In this document: positions 42,340 to 50,469 of the stretch, one piece after another | How the letters are laid out: the number at the start of each line of letters is the position of its first letter | Position numbering within the stretch: position 1 is the stretch's first letter | Source: Agrococcus lahaulensis DSM 17612 | GTDB taxonomy: Bacteria > Actinomycetota > Actinomycetes > Actinomycetales > Microbacteriaceae | Length of the DNA: 64,000 nucleotides | NCBI RefSeq assembly: GCF_000425105.1 | Contig: NZ_AULD01000006.1 | Span: 558,001-622,000 of the forward strand | Reading direction: 5' to 3' | Program-made: the position numbers and the translations under genes | The notes under the pieces: generated by a model | What the model saw: only the letters and a program-made list of their open reading frames with translations | The model's database searches: none | What the model was told of the DNA's origin: nothing

Positions 42340-43797
42340 TCAGAGCTCGAGCTGCTCCTGCGCCACGTGCATCGAGCGGGCGACGTCGGTGACCGAGCCC
42401 GAGAGCGAGGGGTAGACGGCCCACGCACGGGCGAACTGGTCGACCGTGAGGCGCTGCTCGATCGCGAGCGAGAGCGGCAGGATGAGCTCGGATGCGCGGG
42501 GGGCGACGACGACGCCGCCCACGATCGTGCCGAGGTCGGTGCCCGCGATGAGCTTCACGAAGCCGTCCTGCACGCCCTGCATCTTCGCGCGCGGGTTGTG
42601 GCTGAGCGGCAGCTTCACGATGCGCGCCTCGCGCTCGCCCGCGTCGATCGACGCCTGCTGCCAGCCGACGGTCGCGATCTCGGGGTAGGTGAAGATGTTC
42701 GACGCGACGTTGCGGAGCGTGATCGGCCGCACCTCGTCGCCGAGCGCGTGGAAGATCGCCGTGCGCCCCTGCACGGAGGCGACCGACGCGAGCGGGAAGA
42801 ACGCGGTGCAGTCGCCCGCGGCGTAGATGTGCGGCACCGAGGTGCGCGCGACGCGGTTGACGCGGATGTGGCCGGAGTCGGTCGTCTGCACACCCGCGGC
42901 ATCGAGGCCGATCCCCTCGGTGTTCGGCACCGCGCCGACCGCCATGAGGCAATGGCTGCCGCGGATCTCGCGGCCGTCGGAGAGCGTCACGACGACCTCG
43001 TCGCCGTCGCGCACGACGCTCGTCGCCCGCTGCTTGTTGAGCACGTGCATCCCGCCGCGACGGAAGACCTCCTCGATCACGTCAGCGGCGTCGGTGTCCT
43101 CACCGGGCAGCACGCGCTCGCGGCTCGAGACGAGCGTCACCTCCGAGCCGAGCAGCCGGTAGGCGGAGGCGAACTCGGCGCCCGTGACGCCCGAGCCGAC
43201 GACGATGAGGTGCGAGGGCATCTCGTTGAGGTCGTAGAGCTGCGTCCAGGTGAGGATGCGCTCGCCGTCGGGCTGCGCGCTCGGCAGCACGCGCGGGCGC
43301 GCGCCGACCGAGACGACCGCGGTGTCGAGCTCGAACGAGTCGAAGTCCTTCGCGTTCGCGCCGCCGGTCGAGACGGCGACGGTCGTCGGGCTCGTGAAGC
43401 GGCCCTCGCCCTCGACGACCTGCACGCCGAGCGCCTCGAGCGTCTGGCGCATGTCGTCGGACTGGCTGTGCGCGAGCCGGCGGATGCGCTTGTTGAGCTT
43501 CGTGAAGTTGACCGCGACCTCGGGGCGGAGCGGCCGGTCGCGGTCGCCGCGCGCGAAGAACTGCACGCCGAGCTCGTCGGCCTGCTCGATCGCGGCGGCC
43601 GACTCGGCGGATGCGATGAGCGTCTTCGAGGGGACGACGTCGGTGAGCACCGCGCTGCCGCCGACGCCGGCGCGCTCGATGAGCGTCACCTCCGCGCCGA
43701 GCTGGGCTCCCGCGAGCGCCGCCTCGTAGCCGCCAGGTCCGCCGCCGATGATCACCACGCGCTGCCTGCGCTCGAATGCACTCACGTGCTCCATCAT
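42340..43797 (-). CDS. lpdA: LpdA-type NAD(P)H-quinone dehydrogenase
   Basis: The protein (485 residues from ATG 43797) belongs to the flavoprotein disulfide reductase superfamily: VVIIGGGPGGYEAALAGAQL, GSGVTGAEFASAYRLLGSEV for NAD, and HIYAAGDCTAF. The redox motif is GGSAVLTDVVPSK, in which A49 and V54 replace both active-site cysteines, so it cannot act as lipoamide dehydrogenase. This matches mycobacterial LpdA (Rv3303c), a cysteine-less quinone reductase. A GTG at 43785 with GGAG close by is an alternative start. Structured repeat C lies just upstream, between this gene and yaeQ. Confidence 0.88.
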   Translation of the reverse strand: MMEHVSAFERRQRVVIIGGGPGGYEAALAGAQLGAEVTLIERAGVGGSAVLTDVVPSKTLIASAESAAAIEQADELGVQFFARGDRDRPLRPEVAVNFTKLNKRIRRLAHSQSDDMRQTLEALGVQVVEGEGRFTSPTTVAVSTGGANAKDFDSFELDTAVVSVGARPRVLPSAQPDGERILTWTQLYDLNEMPSHLIVVGSGVTGAEFASAYRLLGSEVTLVSSRERVLPGEDTDAADVIEEVFRRGGMHVLNKQRATSVVRDGDEVVVTLSDGREIRGSHCLMAVGAVPNTEGIGLDAAGVQTTDSGHIRVNRVARTSVPHIYAAGDCTAFFPLASVASVQGRTAIFHALGDEVRPITLRNVASNIFTYPEIATVGWQQASIDAGEREARIVKLPLSHNPRAKMQGVQDGFVKLIAGTDLGTIVGGVVVAPRASELILPLSLAIEQRLTVDQFARAWAVYPSLSGSVTDVARSMHVAQEQLEL

Positions 43798-43808
43798 CGC
43801 GCATCCGC

Positions 43809-43881
43809 GCGGTGGAGCTGAAAGCCGAGGGCCTTTCGGCCCTCGGCCGCGACCCCAGCGCCGGGCCCGTCCCGGGCCCGG
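43809..43881 (-). repeat. Structured repeat, copy C (after yaeQ)
   Basis: It shares with A and B the GGAGCTGA segment, the TTTC loop, GCGACC, CCAGCGCC and CCCGTCCCGGG, but the stems are different sequences: GCCGAGGGCC (43824-43833) with its complement at 43838-43847, and CCGGGCCCG-TCC-CGGGCCCGG (43861-43881). All of these pairs are perfect. The outer stem has one G.G mismatch (43812 and 43858). The small hairpin ends 14 bases from the yaeQ stop on the minus strand. Confidence 0.8.
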
Positions 43882-43895
43882 TCTTCCCCGAGCGC

Positions 43896-44435
43896 TCAGC
43901 CCGCCCGACGCTCGTGGATCGCCGTCGAGAGCGCGGCGCCGTTCACCTCGGCGTAGAGCACGCCCTCGGTCACCGAGACCGTCATCGACGTGCGGCGCGC
44001 GACGGCGTCGGCGACCGCGTCGACGAATCCGGGGTCGAACGAGACGAGCCGCACGTCCTCGGGTCGGTGGATGCGCTTGCCCGCCCAGCGCGCGGCGACC
44101 CTCTCGGGGTCGCGGTGCGTGTAGACGGCGCAGCGATCGGCAGCCATGCTGCCGCGGTGCACGCGCTCGGCCTCGGGCGCGCCCACCTCGATCCACGCGA
44201 CGAGCGAACCGGTGCGGTCGCGGACGAGCACCGCGGGCTCGTCGCCGCCCGAGAGCCCGTCGCCGAACGCGATGCCCTCCTCGTGCTCGAGGCACAGCGC
44301 GAGCACGCGCGTCACCATGAACGCGGCGGTCTCGGAGGGGTGCTGGGCGACCTTGAGCGAGAGCTCCTCGTAGACGCCGCGGTCGACGTCGGAGAGCTGC
44401 ACCTCGAAGGTGTGCACGGTCGCGCCGATGGCCAT
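43896..44435 (-). CDS. yaeQ: YaeQ family protein
   Basis: The 179-residue protein matches YaeQ along its length: ATVHTFEVQLSDVDRGVYEE, LSLKVAQHPSETAAFMVTRV, FGDGLSGGDEPAVLVRDR, WIEVGAPEAERVHRGSMAAD and a VSVTEGVLYAEVNGAAL ending. YaeQ has a nuclease-related (PD-(D/E)XK) fold with the acidic DEPA and WIE residues retained here; its biological role is unclear. TAGGCT eight bases before ATG 44435 marks the promoter. It is divergent from the purine nucleoside phosphorylase gene and is followed by repeat C. Confidence 0.9.
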   Translation of the reverse strand: MAIGATVHTFEVQLSDVDRGVYEELSLKVAQHPSETAAFMVTRVLALCLEHEEGIAFGDGLSGGDEPAVLVRDRTGSLVAWIEVGAPEAERVHRGSMAADRCAVYTHRDPERVAARWAGKRIHRPEDVRLVSFDPGFVDAVADAVARRTSMTVSVTEGVLYAEVNGAALSTAIHERRAG

Positions 44436-44443
44436 GGTGCTCC

Positions 44444-44497
44444 AGCCTAGGCGTGCGAGCGCGCCGGGGCTGCCGAGCCCGCCCTCGCCCCTAGAGT
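44444..44497. promoter_or_regulatory. Divergent leaderless promoters, yaeQ / purine nucleoside phosphorylase
   Basis: TAGGCT on the minus strand (44444-44449) ends eight bases before the yaeQ ATG, and TAGAGT on the plus strand (44492-44497) ends seven bases before the phosphorylase ATG. The gap is only 69 bases. Confidence 0.55.
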
Positions 44498-44504
44498 GGG
44501 CGCC

Positions 44505-45335
44505 ATGACGCACCCGCTCGATGCCCCCGCAGATCCGCGCGAGGTCGCGCGCCAGGCCGCCGACGACATCCGCCGCATCACCGGCGTCGAGTCGCACGAC
44601 ATCGCCCTCACGCTCGGCTCCGGCTGGGCGCGCGCGGCCGACCTGCTCGGCGAGACGACGCACACGATCCCCGCGACCGAGGTGACGGGCTTCTCGAAGC
44701 CCGCGCTCGAGGGCCACGTCGGCACCATCCGCTCGGTGCTCACCGACGACGGGCGCCGCGCGCTCGTCATCGGCGCGCGCACCCACTACTACGAGGGGCA
44801 CGGGGTGCGCCGCGTCGTCCACTCCGTCCGCACCGCCGCGCAGGCCGGCGCATCCGTCATGGTGCTCACGAACGGCGCCGGCGGCATCAAGCCGCACTGG
44901 AGCCCGGGCCAGCCCGTGCTCATCAGCGACCACATCAACCTCACCGCCGACTCGCCGCTCGAGGGCGCGACGTTCGTCGACCTCACCGACCTCTACTCGC
45001 CGCGGCTGCGCGACATCGCGCGCGAGGTCGACGGCAGCCTCGACGAGGGCGTCTACGTGCAGTTCCGCGGGCCCCACTACGAGACGCCCGCCGAGGTGCA
45101 GATGGCGAAGGCGATCGGCGGCCACATCTGCGGCATGTCGACGGCGCTCGAGGCGATCGCCGCGCGCGAGGCGGGCATGGAGGTGCTCGGCCTGAGCCTC
45201 ATCACGAACCTCGCCGCGGGCATCCAGACCACGCCCCTCTCGCATGAGGAGGTCATCGAGGCCGGCCGCGAGGCCGAGGGCCGCATCTCGCGCCTGCTCG
45301 CCGACGTCGTCGCCGCGATCGGCGCCCGAGCATGA
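44505..45335 (+). CDS. punA: Purine nucleoside phosphorylase
   Basis: This 276-residue trimeric-type phosphorylase splits purine (deoxy)nucleosides with phosphate into base and (deoxy)ribose 1-phosphate. It has IALTLGSGWARAA for phosphate binding, YYEGHGVRRVVHSVR, VLTNGAGGI, ISDHINLTADSPLEG, YVQFRGPHYETPAEVQM and LSLITNLAAGI with the N in the base site. ATG 44505 follows a TAGAGT box by seven bases. It is translationally coupled (ATGA) to the phosphosugar mutase. Confidence 0.93.
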   Translation: MTHPLDAPADPREVARQAADDIRRITGVESHDIALTLGSGWARAADLLGETTHTIPATEVTGFSKPALEGHVGTIRSVLTDDGRRALVIGARTHYYEGHGVRRVVHSVRTAAQAGASVMVLTNGAGGIKPHWSPGQPVLISDHINLTADSPLEGATFVDLTDLYSPRLRDIAREVDGSLDEGVYVQFRGPHYETPAEVQMAKAIGGHICGMSTALEAIAAREAGMEVLGLSLITNLAAGIQTTPLSHEEVIEAGREAEGRISRLLADVVAAIGARA

Positions 45336-46999
45336 GCCTCGACGCCGCCCGCGCCTGGGCCGCGGCCGACCCCGACCCCGAGACCCGCGCGGAGCTCGAG
45401 GCGACGATCGCTGCCGCCGAGGCGGGCGACGAGGCCGCGATGGCCGAGGTGACGGATGCGTTCCGCGGCCGCTTGCAGTTCGGCACGGCGGGGCTGCGGG
45501 GCCGCATCGCCCCGGGCCCGAACCGCATGAACACGGTCGTCGTGCAGCAGGCCTCCGCGGGGCTCGCGCGCTACCTCGTCGATCGGGAGCCCTACCCCTC
45601 GGTCGTGATCGGCTGGGACGGGCGGCGCGGCTCGGAGCGCTTCGCGCGGGACGCCGCCGAGGTCTTCGCTGGCGCTGGCGTGCGGGCGATCCTGCTGCCG
45701 CGGCTGCTGCCGACGCCCGTCACCGCCTTCGCCGTGCGCCACCTCGGCGCGAGCGCGGGCGTCATGGTGACCGCGAGCCACAACCCGCCCGCCGACAACG
45801 GCTACAAGGTGTACCTCGGCGGCGCCGACGAGGGCAGCCAGATCGTGCCGCCCGCCGACGCCGAGATCGCCGCCCGCATCGTCGAGGCGGCCGCCGTGCC
45901 CGTGACCGAGTACCCGCGCGGCGAGCCGGAGGTCGCGGGCGAGGGCGTCTGGGAGTCGTACGTCGCGGCGACCGCTGCGATCGGCCAGCCCGACCAGGGC
46001 ATGCCGGGCGCCGGCGGCCCCCGCGTCGTCTACACGCCGCTGCACGGCGTCGGCCTCGAGACGGTGCGCGCGGTGCTCGACGCCGCGGGCTTCCCGCCGG
46101 TGACGGTCGTGCCCGAGCAGGCCGAGCCCGACGGCGCGTTCCCGACCGTCGACTTCCCGAACCCGGAGGAGCCGGGCGCGCTCGACCTCGCGATGGCGCT
46201 CGCCACGGCGGAGGGCGCCGAGCTCATCCTCGCGAACGACCCCGACGCCGACCGGCTCGCGGTCGCGGCGCCGGATGCGTCGGCGCCGGCCGGCTGGCGG
46301 ATGCTCACGGGCAACGAGGTCGGCCTGCTGCTCGGCTGGGACGCCGCGCGCGCGGCGCGCGGGCACGGCGTGCTCGCCGCCTCGATCGTCTCCTCCCCCG
46401 GCCTCGGCGTCATCGCCGAGGCGCACGGGCTCGAGTTCGTGCAGACCCTTACGGGCTTCAAGTGGGTCTCGCGCGTGCCCGGGCTCGTCTACGGCTACGA
46501 GGAGGCGCTCGGCTACCTCGTGAACCCGGGCACCGTGCGCGACAAGGACGGCATCTCGGCGCTCGTGCGCATCCTCACGCTCGCGAGCGAGCTGCACGAG
46601 CGGGGCTCGTCGCTCGCCGAGGAGCTGCTCGCGCTCGCGGCCGAGTTCGGCGCGTTCGAGTCGGGTCAGGTGAGCGTGCGGGTCACCGACCTCGCGCGCA
46701 TCCCCGCGCTCATGGCCGCGCTGCGCCAGGCGCCGCCGACCGAGCTCGCCGGCGCGGCCGTGGTCGCGGCCGACGACCTCGCGCTGCCCGAGCACGGCTC
46801 GATCGGCGACATCCTGCGCTTCACGCTCGACGACGGCTCGCGCGTCATGGTGCGGCCGAGCGGCACCGAGCCGAAGCTCAAGGTCTACATCGACGCGACG
46901 TCGACCGACGGCCCGCCCGCGGCGCGCGTGCGCGCGGCGCGCGAGCGGGTCGCGGCGATCGCCGATGCGGTGCGGCCGCTGCTGGCGCGCTGGAGCTGA
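45332..46999 (+). CDS. Phospho-sugar mutase (phosphoglucomutase/phosphopentomutase-like)
   Basis: The 555-residue alpha-D-phosphohexomutase has LQFGTAGLRGRI, the phosphoserine loop VMVTASHNPPADNGYKVY, the metal loop ANDPDADRLAVA, GNEVGLLLG, LTGFKWVSR and the phosphate-binding MVRPSGTEPKLKVYID. Being coupled to the purine nucleoside phosphorylase gene suggests that it turns ribose 1-phosphate into ribose 5-phosphate, besides any hexose activity. Its last codons, LARWS and the TGA at 46997-46999, lie inside structured repeat D, so the repeat supplies the C-terminus. Confidence 0.88.
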   Translation: MSLDAARAWAAADPDPETRAELEATIAAAEAGDEAAMAEVTDAFRGRLQFGTAGLRGRIAPGPNRMNTVVVQQASAGLARYLVDREPYPSVVIGWDGRRGSERFARDAAEVFAGAGVRAILLPRLLPTPVTAFAVRHLGASAGVMVTASHNPPADNGYKVYLGGADEGSQIVPPADAEIAARIVEAAAVPVTEYPRGEPEVAGEGVWESYVAATAAIGQPDQGMPGAGGPRVVYTPLHGVGLETVRAVLDAAGFPPVTVVPEQAEPDGAFPTVDFPNPEEPGALDLAMALATAEGAELILANDPDADRLAVAAPDASAPAGWRMLTGNEVGLLLGWDAARAARGHGVLAASIVSSPGLGVIAEAHGLEFVQTLTGFKWVSRVPGLVYGYEEALGYLVNPGTVRDKDGISALVRILTLASELHERGSSLAEELLALAAEFGAFESGQVSVRVTDLARIPALMAALRQAPPTELAGAAVVAADDLALPEHGSIGDILRFTLDDGSRVMVRPSGTEPKLKVYIDATSTDGPPAARVRAARERVAAIADAVRPLLARWS

Positions 47000-47060
47000 A
47001 GCCGGAGACCCTCTCGGGTCTCCGGCGCGACGCCAGCGCCCCGGCCCGTCCCGGGCCGGG
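46987..47060 (-). repeat. Structured repeat, copy D (between the mutase and EIIA genes)
   Basis: The outer stem GCGCTGG (46987-46993) with CCAGCGC (47033-47039) is the same as in A and B. The inner stem is GCCGGAGACCC (47001-47011) with its complement at 47016-47026, closed by TCTC (GAGA on the minus strand). The small hairpin is CCCGGCCCG-TCC-CGGGCCGGG (47040-47060). All pairs are perfect although the stem sequences differ from A-C. It carries the mutase stop codon and ends four bases from the EIIA stop. Confidence 0.85.
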
Positions 47061-47064
47061 TTCC

Positions 47065-47502
47065 CTACCGGCGCAGCGCCGCGATCGCCTCGTCGCGGGT
47101 CGACGCAGCCGCGACGGCGTCCGCCACCCCGTCGCCGTCGAGCGCGTTCGCGAGCTCGGCGAGCATCCGCAAGTGGCGCTTGGGGCTCGTCGCGGCGATC
47201 CCGATGACGACTCGCACGGGGTCGTGGTGCGGATGGCCGAACGCGACCGGCTCGTCGAGCACGACGATCGCCAGCGCATCGCGGCGCACGACCGCGCTCG
47301 GCCGCGCGTGCGGCACGGCGACCCCGGGCGCGACGACGCAGTACGGTCCGGCCTGCTCGATCTGCTGCACGAGCTCGTCGACGTAGGCGCGACCCACGGA
47401 TCGCGCGGTCACGAGGTCGACCCCCGCGGCGCGCACGGCGGCGCGCCAGTCGGCGGCGTGCACCCCGGGCGAGAACGTCGCCTCGTCGAGCGGCAGCGTC
47501 AT
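47065..47502 (-). CDS. PTS EIIA domain protein (fructose/mannitol type)
   Basis: The 145-residue protein is a single EIIA domain with the phosphorylatable histidine H65 in APGVAVPHARPS and the supporting histidine segment VAFGHPHHDPVRVVIGIAA. No EIIB or EIIC gene is near. Its ATG overlaps the stop of the adenosine deaminase gene (ATGA). It may be a regulatory phospho-acceptor rather than a transporter part; that is a guess from the lack of partners. Confidence 0.85.
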   Translation of the reverse strand: MTLPLDEATFSPGVHAADWRAAVRAAGVDLVTARSVGRAYVDELVQQIEQAGPYCVVAPGVAVPHARPSAVVRRDALAIVVLDEPVAFGHPHHDPVRVVIGIAATSPKRHLRMLAELANALDGDGVADAVAAASTRDEAIAALRR

Positions 47503-48605
47503 CGGAGGTCGTCGAAGCCGTCGGCGATCTCGTCCGCGAGCTCCTCCCGCTCCTCGAGCGAGCAGAAGGCGCCGGCGACGGCGTTCTGCGTCACCTCCTC
47601 GAGGTCGTCGAGGTCCCACTCGAACGTCTCGACCATGAGCCCGAGCTCGCGCGTGAGCGTCGTGCCCGACTGCAGGCGGTTGTCGGGGTTGACGGTGACG
47701 GCGAAGCCGAGCTGCAGGAGCAGGTCGATCGGGTGGTCCTCGAGCGAGTCGCCCCACTGCGCGATCGTGCCGGTCTGCAGGTTGGAGCTCGGGCTCAGCT
47801 CGAGCGGGATCTGCCGGTCCTTCACCCACTCGGCGAGCTCGCCGAGCCGCACGACGATCGCGTCGTCCCGCTCCTGCTCGACCTCGATGTCCTCCGCGAT
47901 GCGCGTGCCGTGCCCGAGCCGCAGCGCGCGCCCGGCGAAGAGCGCGTCGGCGATGCTCGCGAGGCCGTCGCCCTCGCCCGCGTGCACCGTCGCCGGGAAG
48001 TGCGCCCTCGCGAGCCGGTCGAAGGCCGAGGCGAGCCGCGACGGCGGGAAGCCCGCCTCGGGCCCGGCGATGTCGAAGCCGACCGCCCCCTTGTCGCGAT
48101 GCCGGAGCGCGAGCTCGGCGATCTCGTCGGCGCGGTCGAGGTGCCGCATCGCGCTGATGAGCTGGCCGACGCGGATCCCGCGGCCGTGCGACTCGACGAG
48201 CTCGATCGCCTCGTCGATGCCGGCCTGCACCGCCTCGACCGCCTGGTCGAGCGAGAGCCCGCGCTGCAGGTGCTGCTCGGGCGCCCAGCGGATCTCGCCG
48301 TAGACGACGCCGTCCTCCGCGAGGTCGAGCACGAACTCCTTCGCGACCCGGTGCAGCCCGTGCTCGGTCTGCATGACGGCGGTCGTGATGTCGAAGGTCT
48401 TGAGGTACTCGGGCAGCGATCCCGAGTTCGACTGCGCGGCGAACCACGCGGCGAGCGCATCCGCATCGGACGCGGGGAGCTCGAGGCCGATCTCGTCGGC
48501 GAGCTCGAGCACCGTCGGCGGCCGGAGTCCCCCGTCGAGGTGGTCGTGCAGGCTGACCTTGGGCAGCGTCTGGATGTCGACGCCGTCGACCTCGTACCGG
48601 CTCAT
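47499..48605 (-). CDS. add: Adenosine deaminase
   Basis: This 368-residue enzyme deaminates adenosine and deoxyadenosine to inosine forms. The zinc and catalytic motifs are LHDHLDG, HAGEG, LGHGTRI and SPSSNLQTG, followed by TVNPDNRLQSGTTL. ATG 48605 is preferred because GGAGG lies five bases upstream, with a TACGAT -10 box about 32 bases further up; an ATG at 48629 would add eight residues. Its product feeds the purine nucleoside phosphorylase across the divergent unit. Confidence 0.93.
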   Translation of the reverse strand: MSRYEVDGVDIQTLPKVSLHDHLDGGLRPPTVLELADEIGLELPASDADALAAWFAAQSNSGSLPEYLKTFDITTAVMQTEHGLHRVAKEFVLDLAEDGVVYGEIRWAPEQHLQRGLSLDQAVEAVQAGIDEAIELVESHGRGIRVGQLISAMRHLDRADEIAELALRHRDKGAVGFDIAGPEAGFPPSRLASAFDRLARAHFPATVHAGEGDGLASIADALFAGRALRLGHGTRIAEDIEVEQERDDAIVVRLGELAEWVKDRQIPLELSPSSNLQTGTIAQWGDSLEDHPIDLLLQLGFAVTVNPDNRLQSGTTLTRELGLMVETFEWDLDDLEEVTQNAVAGAFCSLEEREELADEIADGFDDLR

Positions 48606-48696
48606 TCCGCCTCCGTCATCGGGGTGCATTGAGCCTCGATCGTATCGGCCGGGGCCGCGCCGCGGCATGCCGCCGCGATCCGCGCTCGCGGCAGCG

Positions 48697-49032
48697 TCAG
48701 GCGCCCGACGCGGCGAGCCCGATCGCGGCGAGGATGAGGCCGCCCGCGACGATCCACAGCAGCGCCCACAGGACGAGCATCGCGACGCTCAGCCAGATGC
48801 CCCACAGCGCCATCGCGCGTCCCGCCGGCTCCCGCTTGCGCGCGAGGACGCCGACGATGATGCCCGCGATCGGCACGAGGATCGAGCCGCCGATGAAGAT
48901 CGACGCGAGGCCGAGCACGAGCGCGACGACGCTGAGCGTCTTCGGCTGCGACGTGCCGTAGGCGGCGCCCGCGGGCTGCGTGGTGTCGCCGACGTAGGCG
49001 CTGCTCGGGCGGTTCAGCTGGGGATCGGTCAC
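48697..49032 (-). CDS. Small DUF4190-like membrane protein
   Basis: The 111-residue protein has a polar, proline-rich N-terminus (about 1-28), two closely spaced membrane helices from about 32 to 66 with the GLASIFIGGSILVPIAGIIV and GVLARKREPAGRAMA turn typical of DUF4190, and a third helix to the end. Function is unknown. GTG 49032 has GAGGAG six bases upstream. The 147 bases before it, up to thymidine phosphorylase, hold no clear promoter or hairpin. Confidence 0.65.
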   Translation of the reverse strand: MTDPQLNRPSSAYVGDTTQPAGAAYGTSQPKTLSVVALVLGLASIFIGGSILVPIAGIIVGVLARKREPAGRAMALWGIWLSVAMLVLWALLWIVAGGLILAAIGLAASGA

Positions 49033-49179
49033 GACTGGCTCCTCACGGCGTGGTGACAGGTGCGGATGCGTCGAGCCAAGCAGGGCGCCCGGCGCGCGGC
49101 CTGGACGGCGGCTGGGTGCCGCCTCGGCGCCAGTCTCGCCGCCCTCGGGGAGCCGCGCAAGGTGCGGCGACCGCTGCCG

Positions 49180-50469
49180 TCAGGCGATGCGCTCCCGCAC
49201 GATCGGCGGCACGTCGACGACCGTGCCCGGGGCGGCGAGCTCCCACGCGCCCTCGAGTGCCTCGAGCGCCCGCGGGATGCGGGTCTCGTCGTCGGCCGAG
49301 ATCGTCCAGAGCGGATCGCCCTTGCGCACCGCGTCGCCCGGCTTGACGTGCAGGTCGATGCCGGCGGCGTGCACGACGGGGTCGCTCGCGCGGGCCCGCC
49401 CCGCGCCGAGCCGCCACGCGGCGATGCCGAACGGCAGCGCCTCCTGCCGCGCGAGCACGCCGTCGCGCTCGGCGACGACCGTGTGCGTCTCGTTCGCGAC
49501 CGGGAGCGGGGCGTCGGGGTCGCCGTCCTGCGCGAGCACGAAGCGGCGCCAGACGTCCATCGCCCGGCCGTCGGCGAGCGCGGCCTCGACGTCCGCGTCG
49601 GGCTGGCCCACCGCATCCAGCATCTCGCGCGCGAGCGCGACCGTGAGCTCGACGACGTCGGCGGGCCCGCCGCCCGCGAGCACCTCGACCGACTCGCGCA
49701 CCTCGTTCGCGTTGCCGATCGCGAGGCCGAGCGGCACGTCCATCGTCGTGAGCAGCGCGCGGGTCTCGACGCCCGCGTCGCGGCCGAGCGCGACCATCGT
49801 CTCGGCGAGCTCCTTCGCGCGCTCGAACTCCTGCATGAACGCGCCCGAGCCGAACTTCACGTCGAGCACGAGCGCGCCGGTGCCCTCGGCGATCTTCTTC
49901 GACATGATCGAGGATGCGATGAGCGGGATGGCCTCGACGGTGCCGGTGATGTCGCGGAGCGCGTAGAGCCGCTTGTCGGCGGGCGCGAGCCCGGAGCCGG
50001 CCGCGCAGATCACGCCGCCGACGGTGCGGAGCTGTTCGAGCATCTCGTCGTTCGAGAGGTCTGCTCGCCAGCCGGGGATCGACTCGAGCTTGTCGAGCGT
50101 GCCACCCGTGTGGCCGAGGCCGCGGCCCGAGAGCTGCGGCACCGCGACGCCGAAGGCCGCGACGAGCGGCATGAGCGGGAGGGTGATCTTGTCGCCGACG
50201 CCGCCCGTGGAGTGCTTGTCGACCGTCGGCTTGTCGAGCGACGAGAAGTCCATGCGCTCGCCGGAGGCGATCATCGCGGTCGTGAGGTCGTGGATCTCGC
50301 GCCGCTCCATGCCGTTGAGCAGGATCGCCATCGTGAGCGCGGCCATCTGCGCGTCCTCGACGTAGCCGCGCGTATAGGCGTCGATGAGCCAGTCGATCTG
50401 CGCGGTCGAGAGCGCTCCCCCGTCGCGCTTCGTGCGGATGATGTCGACGGCGTCGAAGGCCTCAGCCAC
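49180..50469 (-). CDS. deoA: Thymidine phosphorylase
   Basis: The 429-residue enzyme phosphorolyses thymidine and deoxyuridine to base and deoxyribose 1-phosphate. Signature segments are KHSTGGVGDKITLPL, SGRGLGHTGGTLDKLESIPG, and ASSIMSKKIAEGTGALVLDV; the C-terminal domain with VKPGDAVRKGDPLW is also intact. GTG 50469 has GGGAG four bases upstream and overlaps the end of cdd by eight bases. It completes the salvage set with cdd and the importer upstream. Confidence 0.95.
   Translation of the reverse strand: MAEAFDAVDIIRTKRDGGALSTAQIDWLIDAYTRGYVEDAQMAALTMAILLNGMERREIHDLTTAMIASGERMDFSSLDKPTVDKHSTGGVGDKITLPLMPLVAAFGVAVPQLSGRGLGHTGGTLDKLESIPGWRADLSNDEMLEQLRTVGGVICAAGSGLAPADKRLYALRDITGTVEAIPLIASSIMSKKIAEGTGALVLDVKFGSGAFMQEFERAKELAETMVALGRDAGVETRALLTTMDVPLGLAIGNANEVRESVEVLAGGGPADVVELTVALAREMLDAVGQPDADVEAALADGRAMDVWRRFVLAQDGDPDAPLPVANETHTVVAERDGVLARQEALPFGIAAWRLGAGRARASDPVVHAAGIDLHVKPGDAVRKGDPLWTISADDETRIPRALEALEGAWELAAPGTVVDVPPIVRERIA

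Noticed and set aside
30739-47060. Repeats A-D as REP sequences or an insertion sequence with transposase
   Set aside because: No REP-type GTAG head or transposase gene is in the window, and the conserved parts are loops and junctions rather than terminal repeats. A mobile origin elsewhere in the genome cannot be excluded.
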